Source: Bacteroidales bacterium
GTDB taxonomy: Bacteria; Bacteroidota; Bacteroidia; Bacteroidales; WCHB1-69
DNA length: 60,719 bases
Assembly (NCBI GenBank): GCA_017613015.1
Contig: JAGAEQ010000005.1
Location: 1-60,719, forward strand
Reading direction: 5' to 3'
Under the pieces are notes generated by a model. The model had not been told where the DNA came from. It did no database searches and worked only from the letters and a program-made list of their open reading frames with translations. The translations under genes were made by a program, and so were the position numbers. Below, piece after piece: positions 1 to 8,845 of the stretch; position 1 is the first letter of the stretch; the number at the start of each line of letters is the position of its first letter.

Positions 1-309
1 CCCGATTTCATTCTGACCAACTGCCCGGGCTGCAATATGTTCTTAGACCGTTGGCAGTACACCATTGCGGAAATGGAACACAAGACCTACGATGCGGAGG
101 GCAAGGGCATTCCGGTGCTTTCGCACGAGGAGCTGGCCGCGCTGCTGATGGGCTACGACCCGTGGGACATCGGCCTGCAGATGCATCAGGTGCAGGTTGA
201 AAGCCTGTTAGACAAAATAGGGGTGAAATATGATCCTGAAGGAAAATACAGGGATGCTTCCGGCAAGCCGCTGACTCCGCCGGAAAGACCGAATTGTCTG
301 ATTGTATAA
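1..309 (+). CDS. HdrB-like cysteine-rich (CCG-type) protein, C-terminal fragment
   Basis: The gene is cut by the left window edge; about 102 C-terminal residues are visible, ending at TAA 307-309. The fragment opens with a Cys-Pro-Gly-Cys motif (NCPGCNMF) followed by a helical tail. That is how the second cysteine-rich (CCG) domain of heterodisulfide-reductase subunit B-like proteins looks; in that family the domain binds a [4Fe-4S]-type cluster and passes electrons between flavin or quinone and thiol partners. The end of the frame is followed 11 bases later by the ddl start, so the two may be cotranscribed. The assignment rests on one motif and general resemblance to the Bacteroidota HdrB-like family; GlpC/LutA-type CCG proteins are the alternative. 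Confidence 0.55.
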   Translation, partial: PDFILTNCPGCNMFLDRWQYTIAEMEHKTYDAEGKGIPVLSHEELAALLMGYDPWDIGLQMHQVQVESLLDKIGVKYDPEGKYRDASGKPLTPPERPNCLIV

Positions 310-320
310 ATAAAGCGGAT

Positions 321-1322
321 ATGCAGAAACCAAACATCGCCGTCATTACCGGCGGCCATTCCGGAGAATATGAAATTGCCGTGCAGAGCGGCGAAAACAT
401 TTATGCGCAGCTTGACAAGGCGCGTTTCAACGTTTTTCTCATTCTGATGAAAGGGAACAGTTGGAGCTATCGCCGCGAAACGGGCGAGACCGTCGAGGTG
501 GACAAGAACGATTTCAGCCTGCCGCTGCCGCAGGGGCGCGTCCGCTTCGATGCGGTGTTTATCGCCATCCACGGCACGCCGGGCGAGAACGGTAAGCTGC
601 AAGGCTATTTCGACATGCTCGGTATCCCTTACGTGGGCTGCAAGGCGGACATTTCCGCACTGACCTTCAACAAACATCTGTGCAATACCTATTTGAAAGC
701 ATACGACGTGCGCATGACCGATGCCGTGCACCTGTACCGTCACGAAAAGGCGGACCCGGACGCACTGATTGCCTGTTTGGGCCTGCCCTGTTTTGTGAAG
801 CCTTGCGGATCCGGCTCCAGCGTGGGGGTCACCAAGGTGAAACGGGCGGAGGATTTGCAGGCGGCCATGGAGGAGGCCTTTGTCTACGACGAGGAGCTTT
901 TGGTGGAGCGTTTTGTCCCGGGCCGGGAACTGGCTTGCGGCGTGGTGGCGCTGAACCGTCAGCCGCAGGTGATTGCCATCACGGAAATCTGTCCGAAGAA
1001 GGACTTTTTTGATTACGAAGCCAAGTATCAGTCCGGACTTTCCGATGAAATCACGCCTGCGGACATCCCTGCCGCGCTGCAGAAACAGTGTGAGGAGGAA
1101 TCCCTGCGCATATACAAGGCCTTGGGTTGCAGCGGCATCGTCCGCATCGACTACATCGCCAACGAAACCGGGCTGTATTTCATTGAGGTGAACACCATCC
1201 CCGGACAGACTTCCGGCAGCATCGTGCCAAAGCAGCTGGCCTACAGGGGCTGGAGTTTCAGCGAACTCTGCACCAAATTGTTGGAGGAAACCTTGGCGCA
1301 GCCGTCCCCGGGTGGAAAGTGA
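321..1322 (+). CDS. ddl: D-alanine--D-alanine ligase
   Basis: ATP-dependent ligation of two D-alanines for the peptidoglycan pentapeptide, cytoplasmic. The 333-residue product has the usual ligase order: an N-terminal GGHSGEYEIAVQSG segment, the HGTPGEN motif at residues 84-90, a Gly/Ser-rich ATP-grasp loop (KPCGSGSSVGV, about 161-171) and the C-terminal metal/substrate motif EVNTIPG (about 289-295). I chose ATG 321; a TTG at 294 would add nine residues that overlap the previous gene and are not family-like. Length and motifs are normal. It lies directly behind the HdrB-like gene rather than in a mur cluster. Confidence 0.93.
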   Translation: MQKPNIAVITGGHSGEYEIAVQSGENIYAQLDKARFNVFLILMKGNSWSYRRETGETVEVDKNDFSLPLPQGRVRFDAVFIAIHGTPGENGKLQGYFDMLGIPYVGCKADISALTFNKHLCNTYLKAYDVRMTDAVHLYRHEKADPDALIACLGLPCFVKPCGSGSSVGVTKVKRAEDLQAAMEEAFVYDEELLVERFVPGRELACGVVALNRQPQVIAITEICPKKDFFDYEAKYQSGLSDEITPADIPAALQKQCEEESLRIYKALGCSGIVRIDYIANETGLYFIEVNTIPGQTSGSIVPKQLAYRGWSFSELCTKLLEETLAQPSPGGK

Positions 1323-1385
1323 GGGGCCGTGAAAACAGAAGAACCGACTATTTAACTATTCATTAACGATATAATACTGTTTAAA

Positions 1386-2390
1386 ATGGAATTACTGCAA
1401 CAAATTCGGGAAAACGCCCGAAAAGCCAACAAACGCATCGTGTTGGCGGAAGGAATGGAAGAACGGACTTTGAAAGCCGCTGACATTATTTTATCCGAGA
1501 AACTGGCCCGCATCGTGCTGCTGGGCAATCCGGACACCATTCACGCCAAGGCGAAGGAATGGGGCCTGACCCACATCGGGGAGGCGGAAATCATTGATCC
1601 GGAGAACAACCCCAAGGCGGATTTTTACGCCAACATGCTGTACGAGCTGCGCAAAGCCAAAGGCGTGGACATGGAGAAAGCCGCCAAATTGGTGAAAGAC
1701 CCGCTGTATCTGGCCACGCTGCTGATTAAGAACGGGGATGTGGACGGTGAGGTGGCCGGTGCCATGAACGCTACCGGCGATGTGCTGCGTCCCGCCTTCC
1801 AGATTGTGAAGACCTTGCCGGGCATCAGTGTGGTTTCCGGTGCTTTCATCATGGTGATGAAGGACAAACAATGGGGTGACAATGGAATCATGGTCTTTGC
1901 CGACTGCGCTGCCGACCCCAACACCGATGAGAACAAGCTGGCCCAGATTGCCGTGGTGACCGCTCAGACCGCCCGCGCCATTGCCGGCATAGAGCCGCGT
2001 GTGGCCATGCTGAGCTTCTCCACCAAGGGCAGCGCCAAGCATGAGCTGGTGGACAAAGTGGTCAATGCCACCCGCATCGCCAAGGAAATGGATCCTTCCT
2101 TAGTGATTGACGGCGAATTGCAGGCCGATGCCGCCATCGTCGAGAAGGTGGGCGCCTCCAAGGCTCCGGGAAGCCCCGTGGCCGGAAAAGCCAATGCGTT
2201 GGTTTTCCCGTCCTTGGAAGTCGGAAACATCGCCTACAAGTTAGTGCAGCGTCTGGCCGGCGCCGAGGCTGTCGGTCCGGTGATGCAGGGCATGGCCGCG
2301 CCTATCAACGACTTGTCCCGCGGCTGCTCCGTGGAGGATATTGTGAACGTGGTAGCTATCACCGCTAACCAGGCGGCTGCCAAAAAGTAA
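1386..2390 (+). CDS. pta: Phosphate acetyltransferase
   Basis: Interconverts acetyl-CoA and acetyl phosphate, normally with acetate kinase in acetate production; no ackA is beside it here. The 334-residue protein is the short, single-domain PTA/PTB form without the N-terminal DRTGG/P-loop extension of E. coli Pta. Typical segments are visible: MLSFSTKGSAKHELV in the middle, then DGELQADAAIVEKVGASKAPGSPVAG and an end that reads GPVMQGMAAPINDLSRGCS. Malate-enzyme-fused and phosphate butyryltransferase relatives share the fold, but the sequence around the PGSPVAGKAN segment favours Pta. Nine bases separate it from trmO, suggesting cotranscription. Confidence 0.93.
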   Translation: MELLQQIRENARKANKRIVLAEGMEERTLKAADIILSEKLARIVLLGNPDTIHAKAKEWGLTHIGEAEIIDPENNPKADFYANMLYELRKAKGVDMEKAAKLVKDPLYLATLLIKNGDVDGEVAGAMNATGDVLRPAFQIVKTLPGISVVSGAFIMVMKDKQWGDNGIMVFADCAADPNTDENKLAQIAVVTAQTARAIAGIEPRVAMLSFSTKGSAKHELVDKVVNATRIAKEMDPSLVIDGELQADAAIVEKVGASKAPGSPVAGKANALVFPSLEVGNIAYKLVQRLAGAEAVGPVMQGMAAPINDLSRGCSVEDIVNVVAITANQAAAKK

Positions 2391-2399
2391 GGGCGGTGC

Positions 2400-3083
2400 A
2401 TGGAAATCCGTCCGATTGCACACATCCGCACCCCTTTCCCGACGAAGTTCGGCATTCCGCGCCAAAGCGGTTTGGTGTCCGGTGCGGAGGCGGTGGTCGT
2501 GATGGAAGCGGACTATCGCATACGGGAGGCCTTCAGGGGACTGGAGGCCTTTTCCCATTTGTGGCTGCTGTGGGCTTTTTCGGAAACGGAGACGGCGCAA
2601 TGGTCCCCGACGGTGCGTCCGCCGCGTCTGGGCGGAAACTCCCGCATGGGGGTGTTCGCCACCCGTTCCCCTTTTCGTCCCAATGCTTTGGGCCTGTCGT
2701 CCGTCGCCTTGGAAAGGGTGGAGTGGGAGAGTCCGCAAGGGCCGCTGCTGCATGTCCGGGGCGCCGATCTGATGGACGGCACGCCGATTTACGACATCAA
2801 GCCCTACCTGCCCTTTACCGACAGCCATCCTGAGGCTTCCGCCGGTTTCGCCGCCGCGCAGTTCTCCCGTGCTTTGGAGGTGGAGATTCCCGAGCGCTGG
2901 CTGCGGCAGATTCCGGAGCGGCACCGCCGGACGGTGGCGGAGCTGTTGGCGCAGGATCCCCGTCCGTCCTACCACCAGGACGGGGAAAGGGTGTACGGTT
3001 TCCCTTACGCCGGTATGGAAATCCGCTTCCGGGTGGAGAACCAGAAGGCGGTGGTGGTGGAAGTGCTGGAAAATAAAATGTAG
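2400..3083 (+). CDS. trmO: tRNA (N6-threonylcarbamoyladenosine-37-N6)-methyltransferase, TrmO/TsaA family
   Basis: SAM-dependent methylation of t6A37 in a subset of tRNAs. The 227-residue protein begins with the EIRPIAHIRTPF strand, has SHLWLLWAF near residue 52 and the family signature RPPRLGGN...GVFATRSPFRPNALGLS around residues 73-102, then DGTPIYDIKPYLP near 125. A C-terminal extension of about 70 residues after the catalytic beta-barrel matches the longer TrmO forms. ATG 2400 is used; it lies 9 bases after pta. The next gene, the ROK kinase, starts 21 bases downstream, so pta, trmO and the kinase probably form one transcript. Confidence 0.9.
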   Translation: MEIRPIAHIRTPFPTKFGIPRQSGLVSGAEAVVVMEADYRIREAFRGLEAFSHLWLLWAFSETETAQWSPTVRPPRLGGNSRMGVFATRSPFRPNALGLSSVALERVEWESPQGPLLHVRGADLMDGTPIYDIKPYLPFTDSHPEASAGFAAAQFSRALEVEIPERWLRQIPERHRRTVAELLAQDPRPSYHQDGERVYGFPYAGMEIRFRVENQKAVVVEVLENKM

Positions 3084-3104
3084 AACAGAATAAAACAATA
3101 CATT

Positions 3105-4064
3105 ATGGAAACAAAACAAACGTATACCGTTGGCATTGACATCGGAGGGACCAATACGGATTTCGGCTTCGTGGACTCCCAAGGGAAAATTGTGCAGCGG
3201 GGCCGCCTGAAAATGGCGGATTACAATGAGGTGGAACCCTATGTGAAGGCTTTGTCGGAGCGGCTGCTGCAAATGGCGGACGGCTTGCGGGGAGGCATAG
3301 ATGCTATCGGCATAGGCGCGCCCAACGGCAATTTCTACACCTCCTGCATAGAGCATGCGCCCAATTTGAAGTTCAAGGGCATTGTCCCCTTGAAGGACAT
3401 GATACAGCAGTACATTCCGGTGCCTGTGACCCTTTCCAACGACGCCAACGCCGCCGCTTACGGCGAATTGGTGTACGGCGGGGCCAAAGGCATGAAGGAC
3501 ATGACCATGTTCACCCTGGGGACAGGAGTGGGCAGCGGTGTCATTGTGGACGGTCGTCTGGTGCACGGCTTCACCGGTTGCGCCGGAGAGCTGGGCCACG
3601 CGGTGCTGATTCCGGAAGGCCGCCTGTGCAGCTGCGGCCGCCGGGGCTGTCTGGAGGAGTACGCTTCCGCCCGGGGCATCTGCCAGACCTTTGAGGAATT
3701 GCGGGCGCAGAACCCTGCTTATCAGGGCGTGTTGGCGGAGGTGCCTTTCGCCGAGCTGGATCCCAAGCGGATTGCGGACGCGGCGCACGCCGGAGACGCT
3801 CTCGCCTTGCAGACCTATGAGCGCACTGCTTATCTGTTGGGCATCGCTTGCGCCAATGCCGTCGCGTTTTCCTCGCCCGAGGCCATTTTCCTGATGGGCG
3901 GGCCGGTGCAGGCGGGCAGCATATTGTTCGAGCCGCTGAAACGCTCCTTCGAAGCCCATCTGTATGTCTCTTTCAAGGGCCGGACGCAAATCCGCCTTTC
4001 GGAAATGAACGCTAATGACGTGGCTATCCTTGGTGCGGCGGCGCTGACCAAGATGCCGCGTTAA
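3105..4064 (+). CDS. ROK-family sugar kinase (glucokinase-like)
   Basis: Cytoplasmic ATP-dependent hexose kinase of the ROK (repressor, ORF, kinase) family, 319 residues with no N-terminal helix-turn-helix, so an enzyme rather than a repressor. The phosphate-1 loop DIGGTNTDFG is at residues 11-20. The zinc-binding signature CSCGRRGCLEE starts near residue 175, with the expected upstream GELGHAV histidine. A second nucleotide-binding loop (FTLGTGVGSG) precedes it. Glucose is the likeliest substrate, but ROK enzymes for N-acetylmannosamine or fructose look much the same. The stop at 4062-4064 is one base from the end of the convergent pseudouridine synthase gene, so there is no room for a separate terminator between them. 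Confidence 0.85.
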   Translation: METKQTYTVGIDIGGTNTDFGFVDSQGKIVQRGRLKMADYNEVEPYVKALSERLLQMADGLRGGIDAIGIGAPNGNFYTSCIEHAPNLKFKGIVPLKDMIQQYIPVPVTLSNDANAAAYGELVYGGAKGMKDMTMFTLGTGVGSGVIVDGRLVHGFTGCAGELGHAVLIPEGRLCSCGRRGCLEEYASARGICQTFEELRAQNPAYQGVLAEVPFAELDPKRIADAAHAGDALALQTYERTAYLLGIACANAVAFSSPEAIFLMGGPVQAGSILFEPLKRSFEAHLYVSFKGRTQIRLSEMNANDVAILGAAALTKMPR

Positions 4065-4065
4065 G

Positions 4066-4698
4066 TCAGTGGAGCCGGAAGGGGTTGCGGGTTTCAAAAC
4101 GCAGGTCCTTCCCATTGAGGGGGTGGCGGAAGCACAGCCGGAAGGCGTGCAGGCAAAGGCGGCCTTCAGGATCGCTGCCGTCCCCGTATTTGCGGTCTCC
4201 GGCGACAGGGAAGCCGATGTCCTGCAAGTGGACGCGGATTTGGTTCTTGCGGCCGGTGTCCAGGCGAAGCTCCACCATGGAGTATGCCTCGCCCACTTCT
4301 AAGGTTCGGAAGTGGGTGACCGCGTATTTTCCCCCGTTGTCGTAAGGGGAGGAGTAGGTGACGAACTGCCGGTTGTCTTTCAGCCAGGAGGTGATGGTCC
4401 CTTCCTTTTCCGTCATGCGGCCGTGCACAAGGGCGATGTAGCGCCTGTCGTACACGCGTTCTTTCCAGTTGTCCTCGAACAGCAGCGCGATTTTTTTGCT
4501 TTTGGCGAACAGCAGCAGTCCGGAGGTGTCCCTGTCCAAACGGTGGACGGTGTGGGCACGCGCCCGCTGCCTGCTCTGCTCGAAATAGGCGTTCAGAACG
4601 GTTTGTACGCTTTGTTTTCCCGGGTCCGGGCTTTGGGTGAGCAGCCCGCAAGGCTTGTCCACCACCACCAAGGCGGTGTCCTCATACAGTATCTCCAT
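4066..4698 (-). CDS. RluA-family pseudouridine synthase (no S4 domain)
   Basis: Isomerises uridine to pseudouridine in rRNA or tRNA. The catalytic aspartate sits in HRLDRDTSGLLLF, and the N-terminal strand EILYEDTALVVVDKPCGLL is typical of this family. There is no S4 RNA-binding domain, so it resembles the short RluA/TruC/RluE-like proteins more than RluD. I place the start at ATG 4698 because the family alignment begins there; an in-frame ATG at 4743 and a GTG at 4785 would add 15 or 29 residues with no family character. It is transcribed alone, divergently from the lipid kinase. The target nucleotide cannot be told from sequence. Confidence 0.85.
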   Translation of the reverse strand: MEILYEDTALVVVDKPCGLLTQSPDPGKQSVQTVLNAYFEQSRQRARAHTVHRLDRDTSGLLLFAKSKKIALLFEDNWKERVYDRRYIALVHGRMTEKEGTITSWLKDNRQFVTYSSPYDNGGKYAVTHFRTLEVGEAYSMVELRLDTGRKNQIRVHLQDIGFPVAGDRKYGDGSDPEGRLCLHAFRLCFRHPLNGKDLRFETRNPFRLH

Positions 4699-4810
4699 TT
4701 CCGGACTTTTGCGGTGTCCGGTATGTGCAGGTGTTTTTCTCATACCTTTCCAACGGAAAAAATGCCGATATATTTTCCCGGCCACTGATGTTTGGTATTT
4801 GCTTTTTGAT

Positions 4811-4819
4811 TAATTTTGC
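4811..4819 (+). promoter_or_regulatory. Bacteroidota-type -7 box upstream of the lipid kinase gene
   Basis: TAATTTTGC fits the TAnnTTTG consensus of the primary sigma factor in Bacteroidota and lies 26 bases before ATG 4846. A TTTG at 4791-4794 could be the -33 element, though the 16-base spacer is shorter than the usual 19-21. Confidence 0.55.
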
Positions 4820-4845
4820 AATTTACGGGTCATTGCAGCAGCTAT

Positions 4846-5742
4846 ATGAAGAAAAAGAAAGTCTTGTTCATCATCAATCCGAAATCGGGGACGGGCCGGT
4901 ACAGGAAAGTCCCTTCCCGCATCGAGGCGTTTCTGGACAAGGAGTCTTTTGACTATGAGCTTTGCTACACCCGTTACGGAGGGCATGCCACGGAACTGGC
5001 GCGCAAGGCGGTGGAGGATCATACGGACATGGTGGTCTCCGTCGGAGGGGACGGGACGCTGAACGAGGTGATCCGGGCCTTGGCCGGCACGCAGACCGCA
5101 TTAGGCATTCTTCCCACCGGTTCCGGCAACGGACTGGCGCATCATCTGCATATCCCCTTTAAAATCAAGAAAGCCGTGCGTCTGTTGAACGAAGGCTGCA
5201 TTGAAAACATTGACACGGTTTCCCTGAACGGCCAGGTGTATGCCAGCATCGCCGGGGTGGGTTTCGACGCCTTTGTGGCGGAAAAGTACCGTCATACCGC
5301 GCACCGGGGCTTTTTCCCCTACCTTCGTCTGGTGATCTCGAACTATTTCCGTTACCAGCCCCGGACCTATGTGATGGAAGGGGATGGGGAGACCCATACC
5401 GTGAAGGCTTTGCTGATTTCCTTCGCCAATTCCTCCCAGTGGGGCTATGACGTGAAGATTTCGCCCAAGGCTTCCGTGCAGGACGGCGTGGTTGATGTGA
5501 TGGCGGTGCGCAAACCTCCGCTGTACGCGCTGCCGCGCATTGTGCTGTTCCTCCTTTCCGGAAATTTGGACCGCATTACAAAGTACGTGAAAATCTATAA
5601 AATACAACAATTCAAACTCAAGGCGGCGGAAGGGGCCGAGCTGTACACCCACCTGGACGGGGATTTCATGGGCATGCAGCGGGAAGTGGAGGTGAAAGTG
5701 CTTCCGATGTCCTTGCGAATCGCCTTGAAACGAACCATTTAA
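4846..5742 (+). CDS. Diacylglycerol kinase/YegS-family lipid kinase
   Basis: Predicted membrane-associated lipid kinase phosphorylating diacylglycerol or a related lipid. The 298-residue protein has the N-terminal nucleotide-binding motif INPKSGTG at residues 10-17, the catalytic-domain signature VGGDGTLNEV and the following LPTGSGNGLAHHL loop, then a beta-sandwich C-terminal half. These are the hallmarks of the DAGK catalytic family (DagK/YegS/LCB kinase). ATG 4846 is preferred; a TTG at 4816 would lie within the promoter box. It heads a run of plus-strand genes spaced by about 10 bases or less as far as porQ. Substrate is undetermined: diacylglycerol, phosphatidylglycerol or a sphingoid base (Bacteroidota make sphingolipids) are all possible. 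Confidence 0.87.
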   Translation: MKKKKVLFIINPKSGTGRYRKVPSRIEAFLDKESFDYELCYTRYGGHATELARKAVEDHTDMVVSVGGDGTLNEVIRALAGTQTALGILPTGSGNGLAHHLHIPFKIKKAVRLLNEGCIENIDTVSLNGQVYASIAGVGFDAFVAEKYRHTAHRGFFPYLRLVISNYFRYQPRTYVMEGDGETHTVKALLISFANSSQWGYDVKISPKASVQDGVVDVMAVRKPPLYALPRIVLFLLSGNLDRITKYVKIYKIQQFKLKAAEGAELYTHLDGDFMGMQREVEVKVLPMSLRIALKRTI

Positions 5743-5752
5743 ACCCATAGCC

Positions 5753-6577
5753 ATGAAACTACAACTGCGACGCCCTTTGGTGTTTTTTGATTTGGAGACG
5801 ACGGGAGTCAATATCGGAACGGACCGGATTGTGGAGATTAGCATGGTGAAAATCATGCCCGATCAGACGGAAATCGTGCGGACCCACAGGGTCAATCCCT
5901 GCCGCCACATTCCCATTGAGGCCTCCCGTATCCACGGCATTTACGACAAGGATGTGCAGAACGAACCGGATTTTAAGACCTTGGCTCCGGAAGTCGCCGC
6001 TTTTTTGAAGGACTGCGACCTGGCCGGGTACAACCTGCTGAAATTCGATGTGCCGCTGCTGATGGAGGAGTTCATGCGGGTGGATTTCGATTTCTCCCTG
6101 CGCGGGGTGAAAATCGTGGACGTGCAGAACATTTTCCACAAAATGGAGCCGAGAACCCTTTCGGCGGCCTACCGTTTCTACTGCGGGGAGCGTCTGGAGA
6201 ACGCCCACACCGCCGAGGCCGACACCATTGCCACCTTGCGCGTGCTGGAGGCGCAGCTGGACCGCTACAAGGACACGCCCTACATCGACAAGGACGAAGT
6301 GGAGAGCTTTCCCGTGGTCAATGACGTGGACAAGCTGGCCGCTTTCTCCACCGGCGGACGCAACGTGGATTTGGCCGGACACATTGTCTTGAACGACAAC
6401 GACGAAGAGGTTTTCGCCTTCGGAAAACACAAGGGGGAGACGGTGCGCAGCGTGTTCCGCAAGGAGCGCAACTACTACGACTGGATGATGAAGGCGGAGT
6501 TCCCGCTTTACACCAAAAAGGTCATCACCCAAATTTACGAGGCGGAGTACCTGAAAGATTTCGGAAAGATCATATAG
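5753..6577 (+). CDS. DEDD-family 3'-5' exonuclease with a C-terminal DUF3820-like domain
   Basis: DnaQ-like exonuclease of 274 residues. The ExoI motif FFDLETTG (D13, E15) starts the fold; the middle has a GYNLLKFDVPLL segment (ExoII) and the end of the catalytic domain has HTAEADTIATL (ExoIII, His-x4-Asp). After residue about 215 comes a short domain with FAFGKHKGE...RNYYDWMM, the kind of tail annotated as DUF3820 or 'quorum-sensing-regulated virulence factor' in Bacteroidota proteins. It is therefore not simply a polymerase III epsilon subunit. Role: trimming of DNA or RNA 3' ends, substrate unknown. It is 10 bases behind the lipid kinase and 2 bases ahead of the pseudouridine synthase gene. 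Confidence 0.85.
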   Translation: MKLQLRRPLVFFDLETTGVNIGTDRIVEISMVKIMPDQTEIVRTHRVNPCRHIPIEASRIHGIYDKDVQNEPDFKTLAPEVAAFLKDCDLAGYNLLKFDVPLLMEEFMRVDFDFSLRGVKIVDVQNIFHKMEPRTLSAAYRFYCGERLENAHTAEADTIATLRVLEAQLDRYKDTPYIDKDEVESFPVVNDVDKLAAFSTGGRNVDLAGHIVLNDNDEEVFAFGKHKGETVRSVFRKERNYYDWMMKAEFPLYTKKVITQIYEAEYLKDFGKII

Positions 6578-6579
6578 GC

Positions 6580-7734
6580 ATGGAGGAGAACCTTCTACAG
6601 CAGGATATCCCCGTTCCGGAAACGGAGGAAGAGTCCGGTCTTCGGACAACGGAGGAGGGCGAGGCACTTTACGAGCATTTCCACATTGTGGTGAATGCCG
6701 GGCAGGAGCCTTTGCGCATTGACCGCTTCCTGACCAGCCGCATCCGCAACGTGTCGCGCAACAAAGTGCAGCAGGCCTTGCGTGCCGACAACATTTTGGT
6801 GAACGGCAAGCCGGTGCGGCCCAACTACCAGGTGCGCCCTTCGGACGAGGTTTCCGTGGTCATGGCCGAGCCGCCGCGGGATTCGGAGATTCTTCCGGAA
6901 AACATTCCCATTCAGAAAGTGTATGAGGATGCGGACATTATGGTGGTGAACAAGAAAGCCGGCATGGTGGTGCATCCCGCCTACGGGAATTACACCGGCA
7001 CCTTGGTGAACGCGCTTTGCTACGATTTGGGCGGCCGTCCGGGTGAGGTGCGTCCGGAGCACATTCCTTACCTGGTGCACCGTATTGACAAGGACACTTC
7101 CGGCATTCTGCTGGTGGCGAAGAACGAGACTGCGCAGGCCCGCCTGGCGCATGATTTCTTTGTGCACAACATCGACCGGAGGTACTATGCGTTGGTCTGG
7201 GGCGATTTCGACGAGGACGAGGGCACGATTGACGCGCCTTTGGCCCGTTCCGCCGCCGACCGCCGCGTGATGGAGGTCAGCAAGGACCCCTACATGGGCA
7301 AACGGGCCGTCACCCATTGGAAAGTGGTGGAGCGTTTCGGTTATGTCACGCTGATAGAGTGCCGTTTGGAGACGGGGCGCACCCATCAGATCCGCGCCCA
7401 CATGCGTTCCATAGGGCACCCCCTGTTCAACGACGCCATGTACGGCGGCAACCGCGTGCTGAAAGGCACGATTTTCTCGAAATACAAGCAGTTCGTGCAC
7501 AATTGCTTCGAAATCCTTCCGCGTCAGGCGCTGCATGCGAAATGCCTGGGCTTCACGCATCCGGTGAGCGGGGAACGCCTCTTTTTCGATTCTGAGCTGC
7601 CGGAGGATATGGCCTCCACCCTTGAAAAATGGCGCAATTACGCCTATCACAAAGTGTATGAAGAGGATGTCGCCACGCTTTCCCGCGCCGAGCTGGACGA
7701 GCGGGCCCAACTTATGTCAAACAAATACAAATAG
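6580..7734 (+). CDS. RluD-type pseudouridine synthase with S4 domain
   Basis: Predicted large-subunit rRNA pseudouridine synthase (RluD/RluC type). The 384-residue protein begins with about 35 acidic residues, then an S4 RNA-binding domain (RIDRFLTSRIRNVSRNKVQ...ILVNGKPV) at about residues 47-95, then the catalytic domain with HRIDKDTSGILLVAKN near residue 167 and the TGRTHQIRAHM motif about 265. A C-terminal extension of about 60 residues follows the catalytic core. The order S4-catalytic domain separates it from the short synthase at 4066-4698. It starts 2 bases after the exonuclease stop, so the two are almost certainly cotranscribed. Confidence 0.92.
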   Translation: MEENLLQQDIPVPETEEESGLRTTEEGEALYEHFHIVVNAGQEPLRIDRFLTSRIRNVSRNKVQQALRADNILVNGKPVRPNYQVRPSDEVSVVMAEPPRDSEILPENIPIQKVYEDADIMVVNKKAGMVVHPAYGNYTGTLVNALCYDLGGRPGEVRPEHIPYLVHRIDKDTSGILLVAKNETAQARLAHDFFVHNIDRRYYALVWGDFDEDEGTIDAPLARSAADRRVMEVSKDPYMGKRAVTHWKVVERFGYVTLIECRLETGRTHQIRAHMRSIGHPLFNDAMYGGNRVLKGTIFSKYKQFVHNCFEILPRQALHAKCLGFTHPVSGERLFFDSELPEDMASTLEKWRNYAYHKVYEEDVATLSRAELDERAQLMSNKYK

Positions 7735-7741
7735 CAATCGT

Positions 7742-8827
7742 ATGAAAAAACATCTTATGCAACTGCTGGCAGGCGTGCTTTTCCTGTTCGGTGCGCAGGC
7801 CGTCACCGCGAAACCCTCTTTGGTGGGCGTGCTGAAAAACGCCAGGGACACCCGCAGCGTGGCGCTGTATTCCGCCACAGACAAAAACCAGAAAGCCCCC
7901 CTCGAAGTGTCGGTGGTGGATTCGGCGGGTAATTTTGTCTTCAATTACCGTCCCAAGGCCATGGGCTATTTCACTTTGCAGTTTGAAAACGCCAAAAGCG
8001 TGCTCTGCGTGCTGAAACCGGGAACCACGGTTTACCTGACCATAGACGCACGCACCGGCATGCTGCTGAAAACGGCCAATTCCGACGAGAACACCCTGAT
8101 GCTGAACTACCAGCAGCGGCTGATTGATTTGGACAAGCGGAAAGACCGCATCGTGAAGGCGCACAACAAGAAGGAGAATCCGAATTTCCAAACGGAAATG
8201 CAGCAGCTGGAGGCCGACCGCAAGGCCTATATCGTGGAGCTGTGCGAGAACAACTTGGGCAACTACGCCACCGCCGCACTGCTGGAGTACCTGGAGGCGG
8301 ACGAGTACCAGGAGTTGTACGAGCAGGTGCTGACCCCGCTGCGGAAAAAGCACCCCAAGGACGCTTTTCTGGAACACAAGTACAATCAGCTGCAAACTTC
8401 GCTGAGCCTGAATCCGGGCAACCCCGCTCCGGATTTCACCCTGACCGACACCAACGGGGCGGAAGTGCGTCTTTCCGACTTCCGGGGAAAAGTGGTGCTG
8501 CTGGATTTCTGGGCCTCCTGGTGTCCCGACTGCCGCAGGGAAAATCCCTATGTGGTGCAATTATGCCGGACTTGGCATGCCAAAGGCTTGGAAATCATAG
8601 GAATTTCCTTGGACAATGACAAGGACCGCTGGCTGGCAGGCATGCGTGCGGACGGTTTGGACTGGACGCAGCTGAGTTCGTTGAAACGCTGGGAATGCCC
8701 GGTGCGCACGGCCTACAACATCCATTGGATTCCCACCCTCGTCCTGATTGACAAGGACGGACGCATCGCCGCCCGTGGAGTGAGCGTGGCGGAAGTGGAG
8801 GAGGCTGTCAAAAACCTGCTCAAATAA
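7742..8827 (+). CDS. DUF4369 + TlpA-like thioredoxin, paralogue 1
   Basis: Exported thiol-disulfide protein of 361 residues: a signal peptide (MKKHLMQLLAGVLFLFGAQAVTA), a DUF4369-type beta-rich domain (about 25-130), a helical linker, and an AhpC/TSA-TlpA thioredoxin domain from about residue 222 with the redox motif WCPDC near 260-264. Proteins of this build sit in the Bacteroidota periplasm or inner face of the outer membrane and are thought to reduce or oxidise partner cysteines. ATG 7742 lies 7 bases after the upstream stop. The next gene is the same length and design, so this is a tandem duplication. Direction of the redox reaction cannot be inferred. Confidence 0.85.
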   Translation: MKKHLMQLLAGVLFLFGAQAVTAKPSLVGVLKNARDTRSVALYSATDKNQKAPLEVSVVDSAGNFVFNYRPKAMGYFTLQFENAKSVLCVLKPGTTVYLTIDARTGMLLKTANSDENTLMLNYQQRLIDLDKRKDRIVKAHNKKENPNFQTEMQQLEADRKAYIVELCENNLGNYATAALLEYLEADEYQELYEQVLTPLRKKHPKDAFLEHKYNQLQTSLSLNPGNPAPDFTLTDTNGAEVRLSDFRGKVVLLDFWASWCPDCRRENPYVVQLCRTWHAKGLEIIGISLDNDKDRWLAGMRADGLDWTQLSSLKRWECPVRTAYNIHWIPTLVLIDKDGRIAARGVSVAEVEEAVKNLLK

Positions 8828-8845
8828 ACACAGAAACGACCGACC

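Noticed and set aside
2241..4115. Antisense open frame of 624 codons opposite trmO and the ROK kinase
   Set aside because: His- and Arg-rich shadow frame covering three well-identified genes; no coding signature of its own.
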